NCBI GenBank assembly: GCA_039798685.1
Contig: JBDKFM010000033.1
Coordinates: forward strand, 1 to 16,040
From: JACPGQ01 sp039798685
GTDB lineage: Bacteria; Patescibacteriota; Microgenomatia; Levybacterales; UBA12049
DNA: 16,040 nucleotides
Direction: 5' to 3'
Shown here: positions 5,348 through 12,886 of the stretch, piece by piece
Position numbering within the stretch: the first letter of the stretch is position 1
How the letters are laid out: every line of letters begins with the position of its first letter
Translations under genes and position numbers: made by a program
Notes under the pieces: model-generated
What the model saw: only the letters and a program-made list of their open reading frames with translations
What the model was told of the DNA's origin: nothing
Databases searched by the model: none

Positions 5348-7571
5348 TCGGTGTGACAAATCTTCCCTGACAGCTCACATTTTCAGTTCCTCTGACGAAG
5401 TACTCAATTCTACCAAAACAGGGTTTTGATGTAATGTCTTCCGGGACAACGCGTGGAGTTTCCGGATCTTTTGTTAAGAGATACGTCATCATGCGGTTCC
5501 AGATGGGGGCTGCACCAGTGATACCTGAGGCAAGCGATTGACTCATCGGTTGGTTGTCATTATTGCCGACCCAGACTGCAGTAAGTACATTCGTTGTGTA
5601 ACCGATTGTCCAGTTGTCGCGTTTATTGTCGGTAGTTCCTGTTTTTACGGATACGGTATGTCCCGGAATGTGCAGTGGGGAATTAGAGCCGAATTCCATA
5701 GAGCGAGCCTGATTATCGGAAAGGATATCTGAGATGATATAGGAAACTGCAGTTGGGAGGACTTGTTTTGCGTGGGGTGCACCTTTCTCTTCGATGATAT
5801 CGCCTTTGTAATCAGTAATCTTGAGAATTGGATTCAGTGTGACTTTTTTGCCGTCATTTGCGAACGTGCCAAAGACGGTCGCCATATCTGTCATTTTTAC
5901 CTCAGCTGCACCAAGCGTTATTGAGAGACCGTAGTCTTCAGCATTTCCCCATGTGGTGATTCCCATTTTTTTAGCGAGATCAACCATTGCCGGTACGCCG
6001 ATTTGGTTCAGAATTTTTACTGCAGGAATGTTGAGAGAGTTTGCAAGCGCAAGACGGAATGGCACTCTCCCTCTGAATTTTCCGTCATAGTTCACTGGGG
6101 AGTATGAAGGCCCGCCAGGACTTGTGTATGTGGTTTGGGTGTCATCAAGAATAGATGCTGCGGTAAAGCCTTTTGTCAGTGCGGCAGCGTAGGTAACAGG
6201 TTTTATCGATGATCCTGGTTGGCGTTCTCTTGTGGTCACATTGACATTGCCACCATTTGGGTCATTGAAGTCGCGGCTGCCAACCATTGCCAAAACATCT
6301 CCGTTTGAGGGGGTAGTAACGAGGAGTGCTCCGTTGGTAAGATTCAGATACGCAGCATTCGCAACTTCCTCTGAGACTATTGTTTCAGCCTGACTTTGTG
6401 TTGCGAGGTCCAGACTTGTTTTTACAGTAAGCCCTCCTCGTTCGACCATTGCGATGCCGTATTTGTCGATCAGATAATCCTTTACATAATTCACAAAGTG
6501 GGGAGCGTGGATTGCGACCGATCCTCTCCTGAAGACGAGTTTTTCTGAGAGCGCTTCGTGACGCTTCGCGTCTGAGATAAATCCAAGCCGTACCATCTGT
6601 GAGAGCACTTCTTTTTGGCGGATTTTCCATTTGTTTGGTTCCTGTCCGTATGGTGAGTAGATACTGGGGGCTGTTGTGATCCCCGCGAGAAATGCTGATT
6701 CCGCAAGGTCAAGATCTCGGACATGTTTGCCAAAATAGACCTCGGCAGCTGCTTCAGCTCCCCAGGCAGTACCGCCGTAGGGGATCTGATTGAGATACAT
6801 CTCAAGTATCTCGTCTTTCGTGTATATCCGTTCGGTCCAGAATGCGATAATGATCTCTTTTACCTTGCGGAGAATATTTGGATCGTTGGTGAGAAATGAT
6901 GACCTGACGAGTTGTTGGGTGATCGTTGATGCGCCTTGAAAGCTACGTCCCGAGATGTTTTCCCGAAGCGCACGTGCGATAGCCTGCAGGTCAAATCCAT
7001 TGTGGGTATAAAAGTTTTTATCTTCTATCGCGATCGTTGCTTTCTTCAGGTGATCGGGAACATCACCAAGTGTCACAATTGTTCTATCCTGAGGGCCGTA
7101 GATCTGTGTCAACAGCACGCCGTTTCTGTCATATATCTTTGTCGTTTGGGGAATCTGTCTTGTTGTGAGCGCCTCAGGACTCGGAAGTTCCTGGAGGAAG
7201 AGAAAGACTGCGATTGGCAAAAAGAAGAAGAGGAGGGAGAAAAATGTCCCGTAAAAGAAATAACGAAACTTCATTTTGCCGCCAGACTGTTTTGTCGAGT
7301 AGGGGGTGTTTTTCTGCAGCACTTTTTTTGTGTGAGGTTTCTTTTTTGAACTGAATACTCTTTGGGTACTTTTTTTTAACAGTATAAGAATTTTAGCTAT
7401 AAATTTTATGAGTTTTAGGATTGCATTTTTTATGAGAAATACAATATATTGCGTGAGCTTTCCAATTCCAGAGAGGCAGGAGAGAATAAGGTTTAATAGA
7501 AAAAGAACACCATCTCCAAGACGAATAAGGAGTAGCAGAAGATAATAAATAACGGTTCGTATAATATCCAT
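5325..7571 (-). CDS. Class A penicillin-binding protein with extra N-terminal membrane region
   Basis: This 748-residue bifunctional peptidoglycan synthase has a GT51 glycosyltransferase domain at about 140-330, with AIEDKNFYTHNGFD (181-194, catalytic E183), GASTITQQLV and EILEMYLNQIPYGG. A penicillin-binding transpeptidase domain follows at about 400-690, with SSIK (S454-K457), SLN (512-514) and KTGTTD (643-648). It polymerises lipid II and cross-links peptides outside the membrane. The usual single anchor is at about 105-127. About 99 residues precede it, with two or three more hydrophobic stretches (5-32, 40-66) and then a Lys-rich segment. M100 could be a shorter start, but a TATAAT box at 7623-7618 fits the long form with a leader of about 40 bases. 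It follows a paralogous PBP after 115 bases. Its stop lies inside the rpe 3' end. Confidence 0.93.
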   Translation of the reverse strand: MDIIRTVIYYLLLLLIRLGDGVLFLLNLILSCLSGIGKLTQYIVFLIKNAILKLIKFIAKILILLKKSTQRVFSSKKKPHTKKVLQKNTPYSTKQSGGKMKFRYFFYGTFFSLLFFFLPIAVFLFLQELPSPEALTTRQIPQTTKIYDRNGVLLTQIYGPQDRTIVTLGDVPDHLKKATIAIEDKNFYTHNGFDLQAIARALRENISGRSFQGASTITQQLVRSSFLTNDPNILRKVKEIIIAFWTERIYTKDEILEMYLNQIPYGGTAWGAEAAAEVYFGKHVRDLDLAESAFLAGITTAPSIYSPYGQEPNKWKIRQKEVLSQMVRLGFISDAKRHEALSEKLVFRRGSVAIHAPHFVNYVKDYLIDKYGIAMVERGGLTVKTSLDLATQSQAETIVSEEVANAAYLNLTNGALLVTTPSNGDVLAMVGSRDFNDPNGGNVNVTTRERQPGSSIKPVTYAAALTKGFTAASILDDTQTTYTSPGGPSYSPVNYDGKFRGRVPFRLALANSLNIPAVKILNQIGVPAMVDLAKKMGITTWGNAEDYGLSITLGAAEVKMTDMATVFGTFANDGKKVTLNPILKITDYKGDIIEEKGAPHAKQVLPTAVSYIISDILSDNQARSMEFGSNSPLHIPGHTVSVKTGTTDNKRDNWTIGYTTNVLTAVWVGNNDNQPMSQSLASGITGAAPIWNRMMTYLLTKDPETPRVVPEDITSKPCFGRIEYFVRGTENVSCQGRFVTPTISERRQ

Positions 7572-7580
7572 AGACAGTAC

Positions 7581-7597
7581 GCTGCGAAGAAAGCAGC
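7581..7597 (-). promoter_or_regulatory. Small hairpin in the PBP leader
   Basis: GCTGC (7581-7585) and GCAGC (7593-7597) can form a 5-bp stem with a 7-base loop, 10 bases upstream of the PBP start codon. It may influence initiation. It has no U tract and is too weak for a confident call. Confidence 0.25.
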
Positions 7598-7617
7598 ATC
7601 AGGGGCAGAGTGTGGAG

Positions 7618-7623
7618 ATTATA
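7618..7623 (-). promoter_or_regulatory. -10 box for the downstream PBP gene
   Basis: On the minus strand TATAAT occupies 7623-7618. The match 17 bases upstream (TTTCAA, 7646-7641) is poor. A start near 7611 would give a leader of about 40 bases, so this gene may be transcribed separately from the upstream PBP as well as by read-through. Confidence 0.4.
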
Positions 7624-7686
7624 CAAAAGCACGCCTTTGTTTGAAAGCAGCTGTTTGGATTGTCAGTATGGCGTGAGCTCGTGCGC

Positions 7687-9840
7687 TTAGGGTGTAGGAG
7701 ACGGGGATGGGTGAGGGCATGTCAGACAGAAGCGGTTTTGCAGTGGATCTGTAATGATGATTTCGTCTTTTTCTTCAACATTTTCCGTTTGCCCTTGTTT
7801 TGCCAGATCCCCTGTTGCTTTGTCAATAAATACTCGTTGGCGCCCTTTATCTGCCAGCTTTGGCTCTGTTCCTTTGAGAAAGTACTCTTTTCTTGTTTGG
7901 CACCTGTCGGGTGTTCCTTCCGGGGGAGGTAGTAGGCCTGAGGGTGTACAGACAAATTTCTCTACAACGGTTGATGGCTGACGTTGCAGGGTAACAGTTT
8001 TGCCTTTAAGTGCATACTCCATAATTTTATGCCAGATTGGAGCTGCTCCTGTTACTCCCGAAACGATTCCGCTCATCGGTGTGTGGTCATTATTGCCGAC
8101 CCAGGTGGCGACGAGGATATCCGGAGTGTAGCCGATTGTCCAGTTGTCACGATAATCATTTGTCGTACCCGTTTTCACTGAGACAGGTTTATTGCCAATG
8201 CGCAGTTCAGAGTTTGGTCCAAAGGCATCAAGTCTGGCTCCGTTGTCTGAGAGAATATTTGAGATGATAAATGCGACTCCGGAAGGGAGTACTTTTTTGC
8301 CGAAGATCGGACTGGAAGGGGGCTTGAATTCCTCGAGTATTTTTCCTTTCTTATCGCTCACTTTTAGAATCGGGTGCAGATCGATGCGATATCCCTGATT
8401 AGCAAACACTCCGAATGCAACAGCCATATCGATCATGCGCACCTCACCTCCTCCAAGTGTGAGAGAGAGTCCGTAGAGTTTCGGATCTTTAAATGTCGTG
8501 ATTCCCATTGCTGAGGCTGTTGCCATCATCGTCTCGACGCCATTTAGTTTAAGCATCTGCACAGCCGGAATGTTGAGTGAGTTACCGAGGGCAAAACGCA
8601 TCTGTACAGGACCCCTGAATCTGCCGTCGTAGTTTTTTGGGCAGTATGCTTTTTGTCCCGGATTTTCAAAACAGACATTTTGATCAATAAATGGTGTTGC
8701 TGCGGTATATCCTTTTGCGAGCCCAACTGCATAATTGATTGGTTTAATTGATGATCCGGGTTGTAGATGTTGGAGTGTGATGTTGACATTTCCGTCGGTT
8801 TCTTCTGAAAAATAACCGCGGCTTCCGACCATGGCGAGTATCTCACCTGTTCCGGGATTTGTAATCATGGCAGCGCCGTTGCTCACTTTCATGCGTGTGA
8901 GCTTTGCGACTTCGGATGCAACAATATCCTGTGCCATATCCTGTAAGGGGAGGTCAAGGCTGGTTTTGACGGTTAAGCCACCTGCTTCGACGAGTTCTTT
9001 TCCGTATTTTTCTTCTAGGATTTTTCGGACGTAGAGCACAAAGTGCGGTGCATGAATCACATTGGGTATTTTTTGAAATGAGATTTCCTGTGCAAGTGCT
9101 TTGTCGCGCTGTTTTTTCGTGATGTATTTTTGTTCATACATTTTCTGTAATACAATTTGTTGACGTTTTTTTCCAAGCTCAGGATATGCACCAAACGGTG
9201 AATAGGTTGACGGAGCTTCGGGGAGAGCAGCGAGGAGTGCGGATTCAGCCAGATCGAGATCCTTCGCTTTTTTTCCGAAGTAGGTTTGTGCAGCAGATTC
9301 GATGCCGTAGGATGTCCCTCCATAAGGAACCTGATTCAGATACATCTCAAGAATCCGGTCTTTTGAGTAGAGCGCTTCTGAGACGAATGAGAGTATTACT
9401 TCTTTCAGCTTCCTCTGGATTGTTTGTTCAGGGCTAAGAAGTGTCGTTTTGACAAGTTGCTGGGTGAGCGTTGAGCCACCCTGGATGCTTTTGCGAAAGA
9501 GTGTTGAGTATGCAGCGCGGATAATACCCCGTATGTCGATTGCTCCATGGCGGTAAAAATCTTTGTCCTCAATTGCAATGGTTGCATGCTGAATATCTTT
9601 TGGGATATCAGAAAGCGGGATGAATGATTGGTTGCGGTCAGCATAAATTGTGTAGAGGAGGGTGCCGTTTCTGTCATATATTTTTGTTGATTGCGGGAGA
9701 GCGTTGCTTGAGAGTTTGGTGGGGGAGGGAAGGTCTTTGAGGATGAAAAAATAAAAAAGTAGTGAGAAAAGAAGCACCGGAAGGAGAATCATCCAATATT
9801 TTTTGAGTATTTTTTTTATTTTTGGGCGGCGAAGTTTCAT
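7687..9840 (-). CDS. Class A penicillin-binding protein (PBP1a-like)
   Basis: The 717-residue product has a short basic cytoplasmic tail, one membrane anchor (about 16-34), a GT51 domain (about 50-240) and a transpeptidase domain (about 310-610). GT51 motifs include AIEDKDFYRHGAID (89-102, catalytic E91), GGSTLTQQLV (121-130) and EMYLNQVPYGG. Transpeptidase motifs are SSIK (S363-K366), SLN (421-423) and KTGTT (556-560). It makes and cross-links glycan strands at the outer face of the membrane. It is clearly paralogous to the PBP gene just downstream. The C-terminal tail after about residue 615 differs: it carries Cys residues (C631, C647, C705, C708) and ends in a Pro/Ser repeat (PSPSPTP). 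A TATCAT box lies 8 bases before the ATG and an 18-base spacer separates it from TTGCGG. Confidence 0.94.
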   Translation of the reverse strand: MKLRRPKIKKILKKYWMILLPVLLFSLLFYFFILKDLPSPTKLSSNALPQSTKIYDRNGTLLYTIYADRNQSFIPLSDIPKDIQHATIAIEDKDFYRHGAIDIRGIIRAAYSTLFRKSIQGGSTLTQQLVKTTLLSPEQTIQRKLKEVILSFVSEALYSKDRILEMYLNQVPYGGTSYGIESAAQTYFGKKAKDLDLAESALLAALPEAPSTYSPFGAYPELGKKRQQIVLQKMYEQKYITKKQRDKALAQEISFQKIPNVIHAPHFVLYVRKILEEKYGKELVEAGGLTVKTSLDLPLQDMAQDIVASEVAKLTRMKVSNGAAMITNPGTGEILAMVGSRGYFSEETDGNVNITLQHLQPGSSIKPINYAVGLAKGYTAATPFIDQNVCFENPGQKAYCPKNYDGRFRGPVQMRFALGNSLNIPAVQMLKLNGVETMMATASAMGITTFKDPKLYGLSLTLGGGEVRMIDMAVAFGVFANQGYRIDLHPILKVSDKKGKILEEFKPPSSPIFGKKVLPSGVAFIISNILSDNGARLDAFGPNSELRIGNKPVSVKTGTTNDYRDNWTIGYTPDILVATWVGNNDHTPMSGIVSGVTGAAPIWHKIMEYALKGKTVTLQRQPSTVVEKFVCTPSGLLPPPEGTPDRCQTRKEYFLKGTEPKLADKGRQRVFIDKATGDLAKQGQTENVEEKDEIIITDPLQNRFCLTCPHPSPSPTP

Positions 9841-9848
9841 GGAGTCTT

Positions 9849-9878
9849 ATGATAGCATCTGTGTTTGTACTCCCGCAA
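9849..9878 (-). promoter_or_regulatory. Promoter of the upstream PBP gene
   Basis: On the minus strand TTGCGG (9878-9873), an 18-base spacer and TATCAT (9854-9849) form a sigma70-like promoter. The predicted start is near 9842, two bases before the ATG at 9840. It lies back to back with the CvpA-CAP promoter in a 70-base divergent gap. Confidence 0.5.
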
Positions 9879-9895
9879 ATAAACGTAATCGGGAT

Positions 9896-9904
9896 TGCTA
9901 TAAT
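9896..9904 (+). promoter_or_regulatory. Extended -10 promoter of the CvpA-CAP gene
   Basis: TGCTATAAT at 9896-9904 is a perfect extended -10. The predicted transcription start, seven bases on, is 9911, exactly the A of the ATG. This fixes the start codon at 9911 over upstream in-frame ATGs and implies a leaderless message. No good -35 is seen at the usual distance. Confidence 0.6.
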
Positions 9905-9910
9905 AGTTGT

Positions 9911-10966
9911 ATGTCGTATTTTGATATTCAGGCGATTCTTGCAAAATTAAGTGAATCTCTCACTGCGGTTCCAATCCCTTCTATCGGATTGACGTTTCTC
10001 GACATCATAATTGTCTTTGTTATTCTGTTTTATGCATATGAAGGGGTCGTGCTTGGTTTTCTTCTTGCGACAATTGATTTACTCAGCTTCGTTCTGTCGT
10101 TTCTCATCGCTCTGAAGACATATGCGTTTCTCGGCGGATTTCTCTCAGCACAGTTTTCACTGCCCCCGGGAGTTGCAAATGCGGTAAGTTTTTTTCTTAT
10201 CGCTCTTTTTGTTGAGATCGGATTGAGCATACTCTTTCGTTATCTTTTGCATAGACTCACCTCGCATAAGTTTCTCCAGGAGTATCTTACCCGTTTTCAG
10301 ACAGCAGATCGGTATGCGGGGATTTTACCAGGTGTCGCATCGGCTTTTATCATCGTGTCATTTCTACTCACTGTCATTATCTCGCTCCCATCATCACCGT
10401 TTTTAAAACAGGCAGTAACGAATTCCGTTGTCGGATCGCGCTTGGTGACACATGCAGCGTTGGCTGAGAAAACACTCAACGATGTCTTCGGCGGGGCTCT
10501 TCATGAGACGCTGAATTTTTTGACAGTTGAGCCGCAGAGTGAGGAAACTCTTGCGCTACATTTTACTGTTGCAAGTCCGATTGTTGATCAGGAGAGTGAA
10601 AGAATGATGTTGCAGCTTGTGAATAAGGAAAGGAAAAAGGAAGGAGTAAAACCTGTGGTACTTGATGCACGATTGCGAACACTTTCGCGTCAGTATGCGA
10701 AAACGATGCTGCAGGGAGGGTATTTTTCTCACTATGATATGGAAAGACGGTCACCGTTTGACCGCATGGATGCAGCGGGCATTCTCTATCAGAGCGCAGG
10801 TGAGAACTTAGCGCTTGCACCGAGTACGGAGCTTGCGATGCAGGGACTGATGAATAGTTCCGGGCATAGAGCAAATATTTTGTCAAAACACTTTGGACAT
10901 CTGGGAGTGGGAGTAATGGATGGGGGAATATACGGAAAAATGTTCGTGCAGGAATTTACTGATTAA
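9911..10966 (+). CDS. CvpA-like membrane domain fused to a CAP (SCP) domain
   Basis: From the ATG at 9911 the protein has 351 residues. The N-terminal region has four hydrophobic segments (about 27-45, 48-68, 88-112 and 137-159). A DIIIVFVILFYAYEGVVLGF stretch (31-50) is typical of CvpA/colicin V production family membrane proteins. A linker leads to a CAP/SCP domain at about 230-350. CAP hallmarks are YFSHYDMERRSPFDR (271-285, H274), GENLAL (297-302, E298) and SSGHRANIL (316-324). Bacterial CAP domains act outside the membrane and are of unsettled function, often linked to the envelope. The fusion places a CAP domain on a four-helix anchor. The gene sits between a PBP and GAPDH, with its own leaderless-type promoter. 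An upstream in-frame ATG at 9803 would place 36 residues inside the PBP coding region and upstream of the predicted transcript. Confidence 0.85.
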   Translation: MSYFDIQAILAKLSESLTAVPIPSIGLTFLDIIIVFVILFYAYEGVVLGFLLATIDLLSFVLSFLIALKTYAFLGGFLSAQFSLPPGVANAVSFFLIALFVEIGLSILFRYLLHRLTSHKFLQEYLTRFQTADRYAGILPGVASAFIIVSFLLTVIISLPSSPFLKQAVTNSVVGSRLVTHAALAEKTLNDVFGGALHETLNFLTVEPQSEETLALHFTVASPIVDQESERMMLQLVNKERKKEGVKPVVLDARLRTLSRQYAKTMLQGGYFSHYDMERRSPFDRMDAAGILYQSAGENLALAPSTELAMQGLMNSSGHRANILSKHFGHLGVGVMDGGIYGKMFVQEFTD

Positions 10967-10986
10967 GGGACATGTTTTTCATAGGC

Positions 10987-11015
10987 TTGTCTGATTTTTC
11001 TGTAATGTATATACT
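10987..11015 (+). promoter_or_regulatory. Promoter of gap
   Basis: TTGTCT (10987-10992), a 17-base spacer and TATACT (11010-11015) form a good sigma70-type promoter. The predicted start is 11022, the A of the gap ATG, so the message is probably leaderless. Confidence 0.7.
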
Positions 11016-11021
11016 GTTTCT

Positions 11022-12071
11022 ATGCTTCGGGTTGCGATAAATGGATATGGAAGAATCGGGAGGGTAGCACATCGGATTATTGTCGAGAGCTTTGGTCATG
11101 AGGTCGATGTCGTTGCTGTCAACGTCGGTTCCTCAACCGATCTTAAGGGATGGATGTATCTTCTGCAGTATGACTCAGTCTATGGTATCTTTCCTCATCC
11201 TCTCAGCGTGATTCCAAATCAAGATACGACAAAACCAGATTTACTGGGAACTCTCGTTGTAAACGGAAAAGAAACTCCCATGTATTCACAAAAAGACCCC
11301 TCACTTCTTCCGTGGAAAGAGCAGCACGTTGATGTGGTCATCGAGGCGACAGGAAAGATTCTGACGGCTGAGAAAGCGCAGAGTCATATTACAGCAGGTG
11401 CAAAGGTTGTTGTACTGTCAGCTCCTGCAAAAGATGAGACGATTCCGACTTTTGTACTCTCGTTAAATGAGGAGGAGTATGCCGGGCAAACGATAATCAG
11501 TAACGCATCATGTACAACAAACTGCATTGCTCCTGTTGCCAAGGTGATGCAAGATGTCTTCGGTATAGAGAAAGCAATGCTCACGACGGTTCATGGATAT
11601 ACTTCAGATCAGCGTCTTCATGACGGCGGACATAAGGATTATAGGCGGAGTAGGGCAGCGGGTCTTAACATCATTCCGACCAGTACCGGTGCGACGAAGG
11701 CTGCTGCCAAAGCGCTTCCTTCGCTCGAAGGAGCATTTACCGGGTTGTCACTTCGTGTGCCCGTACCTGTTGGTTCGCTCTCAGATCTGACGTTTCTTCT
11801 CAAGCGCGATGTGACAAAGGATGAGGTAAATAATGCGTTTCGTAAAGCAGCTGAAGAACCTGGGTATGAGGGGATACTGGCGGTGACTGAGGATCCTATT
11901 GTCTCAAGTGATATAATCGGTAGTCCATACTCATCAATTGTTGATTTGTCTCTCACGCAGGTGGTGGGCGGAAATATGGTAAAAGTGATTGCCTGGTATG
12001 ACAATGAGTATGGATATGCAACACGTCTTGTTGAGGAAGTACTACTCGTTGGAGCGAAACTGCCTCATTAG
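11022..12071 (+). CDS. gap: Glyceraldehyde-3-phosphate dehydrogenase, type I
   Basis: The 349-residue enzyme has the Rossmann start LRVAINGYGRIGRVAHR (2-18), the catalytic block SNASCTTNC (160-168, nucleophile C164), TTVHGYT with H191, and DNEYGYATRL near the C-terminus. It oxidises glyceraldehyde 3-phosphate to 1,3-bisphosphoglycerate in glycolysis, or runs in reverse. Two positions that favour NAD in classical enzymes are changed. The Asp after Asn in the VxxxVND strand end is Val35 (VAVNVGSS), and the DLP before HKD is DGG (201-203). Both changes are of the kind seen in enzymes that accept NADP, so cofactor use is uncertain. It has its own promoter, and the kinase gene follows after nine bases, suggesting a two-gene transcript. 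Confidence 0.95.
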   Translation: MLRVAINGYGRIGRVAHRIIVESFGHEVDVVAVNVGSSTDLKGWMYLLQYDSVYGIFPHPLSVIPNQDTTKPDLLGTLVVNGKETPMYSQKDPSLLPWKEQHVDVVIEATGKILTAEKAQSHITAGAKVVVLSAPAKDETIPTFVLSLNEEEYAGQTIISNASCTTNCIAPVAKVMQDVFGIEKAMLTTVHGYTSDQRLHDGGHKDYRRSRAAGLNIIPTSTGATKAAAKALPSLEGAFTGLSLRVPVPVGSLSDLTFLLKRDVTKDEVNNAFRKAAEEPGYEGILAVTEDPIVSSDIIGSPYSSIVDLSLTQVVGGNMVKVIAWYDNEYGYATRLVEEVLLVGAKLPH

Positions 12072-12080
12072 ACTCATTTT

Positions 12081-12671
12081 ATGAATAAGCCACTTGAGAT
12101 CCCTGGTACAAGAATTATTACAGTTTCCGGACGGATTGGAGCCGGATCTACCTCGCTTGCAAAGAGTTTATCAAAACTCTTTGGCTGGAAACATTTAGAG
12201 GGTGGGGAGATTTTTTGGGAGGCAGTGCGAAAGAGGATGGGACTTGATCCTAAAGACACAAACCTCAGGCCGGATGAGGAAGATAGGTTATTTGATGAGC
12301 AGTTGAAGAAAATTCTTCGTGAAGACCGCGATATTGTCCTTGAGACCAAGCTCGCGGGGTTTAATGCGCAGGGAATGGGAGAAGTTTTTAAGATACTTGT
12401 TATCTGTGAAGATCGGATGGGCGTTGATCAGACGGCAATCCGTATTGACCGGCTTGTGAATCGTGAGCATGTTTCAGTAGATGATGCAAAGGAGGAGGTC
12501 GTTGAACGTGAGAAAAATGATCTGGAGAAGTGGAGGAATATCTATGCATCACATGATACGGAGTGGGTGTATTATGATCCGAAGTACTATGATCTCGTGA
12601 TTAATACCTTTACTCACAATGCGGAAGAAAGTGTAAAAATGGCGTTGGCTGCTCTCCATCTTCCTCAGTAA
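12081..12671 (+). CDS. Archaeal-type cytidylate-kinase-like P-loop kinase
   Basis: This 196-residue protein has a P-loop (TVSGRIGAGSTSLAKSL, 14-30), a GGEIFWEAVRKRMG segment (41-54), DIVLETKLAG (84-93) and a lid-like RIDRLVNREHVSVDDAKEEV (121-140) followed by REKNDLEKWRNIY. The order resembles archaeal-type CMP/dCMP kinases, which make CDP/dCDP from CMP/dCMP and ATP. The Walker A lysine is replaced by Ser23 (GxxGxG-S-T-S). I recall archaeal relatives with GSGTTT at this site, so the loss may be a family trait. The gene starts nine bases after gap, with no Shine-Dalgarno site. A role in pyrimidine nucleotide supply fits the nearby ribonucleotide reductase genes. Another small-molecule kinase role is possible. 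Confidence 0.72.
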   Translation: MNKPLEIPGTRIITVSGRIGAGSTSLAKSLSKLFGWKHLEGGEIFWEAVRKRMGLDPKDTNLRPDEEDRLFDEQLKKILREDRDIVLETKLAGFNAQGMGEVFKILVICEDRMGVDQTAIRIDRLVNREHVSVDDAKEEVVEREKNDLEKWRNIYASHDTEWVYYDPKYYDLVINTFTHNAEESVKMALAALHLPQ

Positions 12672-12886
12672 TCTCAGGTTTTCTCAGAATTGGCAGAGTG
12701 AATTGGAGCATACATGTAGTGTAATCGTGTCCTGCCGGATACAAAATGTGTTTTAGGAATTTGAAATAGGGTAGTTTTTATTCGTATTATAGTAATTGAG
12801 AAAACGAAAAAAAGTAATAATTTTCGTTTGGATTGTCCGGAGAGCCTGATGAACGAAGTGAGGTTTTTTGATATACTTATTTCTAG
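12672..12886. other. Non-coding gap upstream of the nrd promoter
   Basis: This is the left part of the only long gap (12672-13018). I find no convincing gene. The 78-codon minus-strand frame at 12674-12910 has no family resemblance and runs through the nrd promoter. The stretch holds one AT-rich inverted repeat (12802-12829), CTCAG three times at 12664, 12673 and 12683, and an isolated TATACT at 12872-12877 without a -35. No factor-independent terminator for gap and the kinase gene is evident. Confidence 0.5.
12802..12829. repeat. AT-rich inverted repeat (9-bp arms)
   Basis: AAACGAAAA (12802-12810) and TTTTCGTTT (12821-12829) are perfect inverted repeats around a 10-base loop. It could be a protein-binding palindrome or a weak bidirectional terminator stem. 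There is no clean U run after it on the plus strand. Confidence 0.45.

Noticed and set aside
4937..5359. 140-codon minus-strand frame over rpe
   Set aside because: It is a Cys/Arg-rich low-complexity shadow of the rpe coding strand with no domain signal.
7666..7684. GC-rich near-palindrome around GAGCTC after the upstream PBP stop
   Set aside because: It pairs only with wobble steps, has no loop and no T run on the minus strand, so it is not a convincing terminator.
9803..9910. Upstream in-frame start for the CvpA-CAP gene
   Set aside because: It overlaps the divergent PBP start and both promoters, and the extended -10 box places the transcript start at 9911.
12664..12687. CTCAG repeated three times at 9-10 base spacing
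   Set aside because: The unit is too short, only three copies occur, and the first lies in the end of a coding region. This is probably chance.
12846..12864. CTGATGA followed by CGAAG, reminiscent of a hammerhead ribozyme core
   Set aside because: There is no stem II between the two motifs, the second is GAAG and not GAAA, and no flanking stems I or III close around it.
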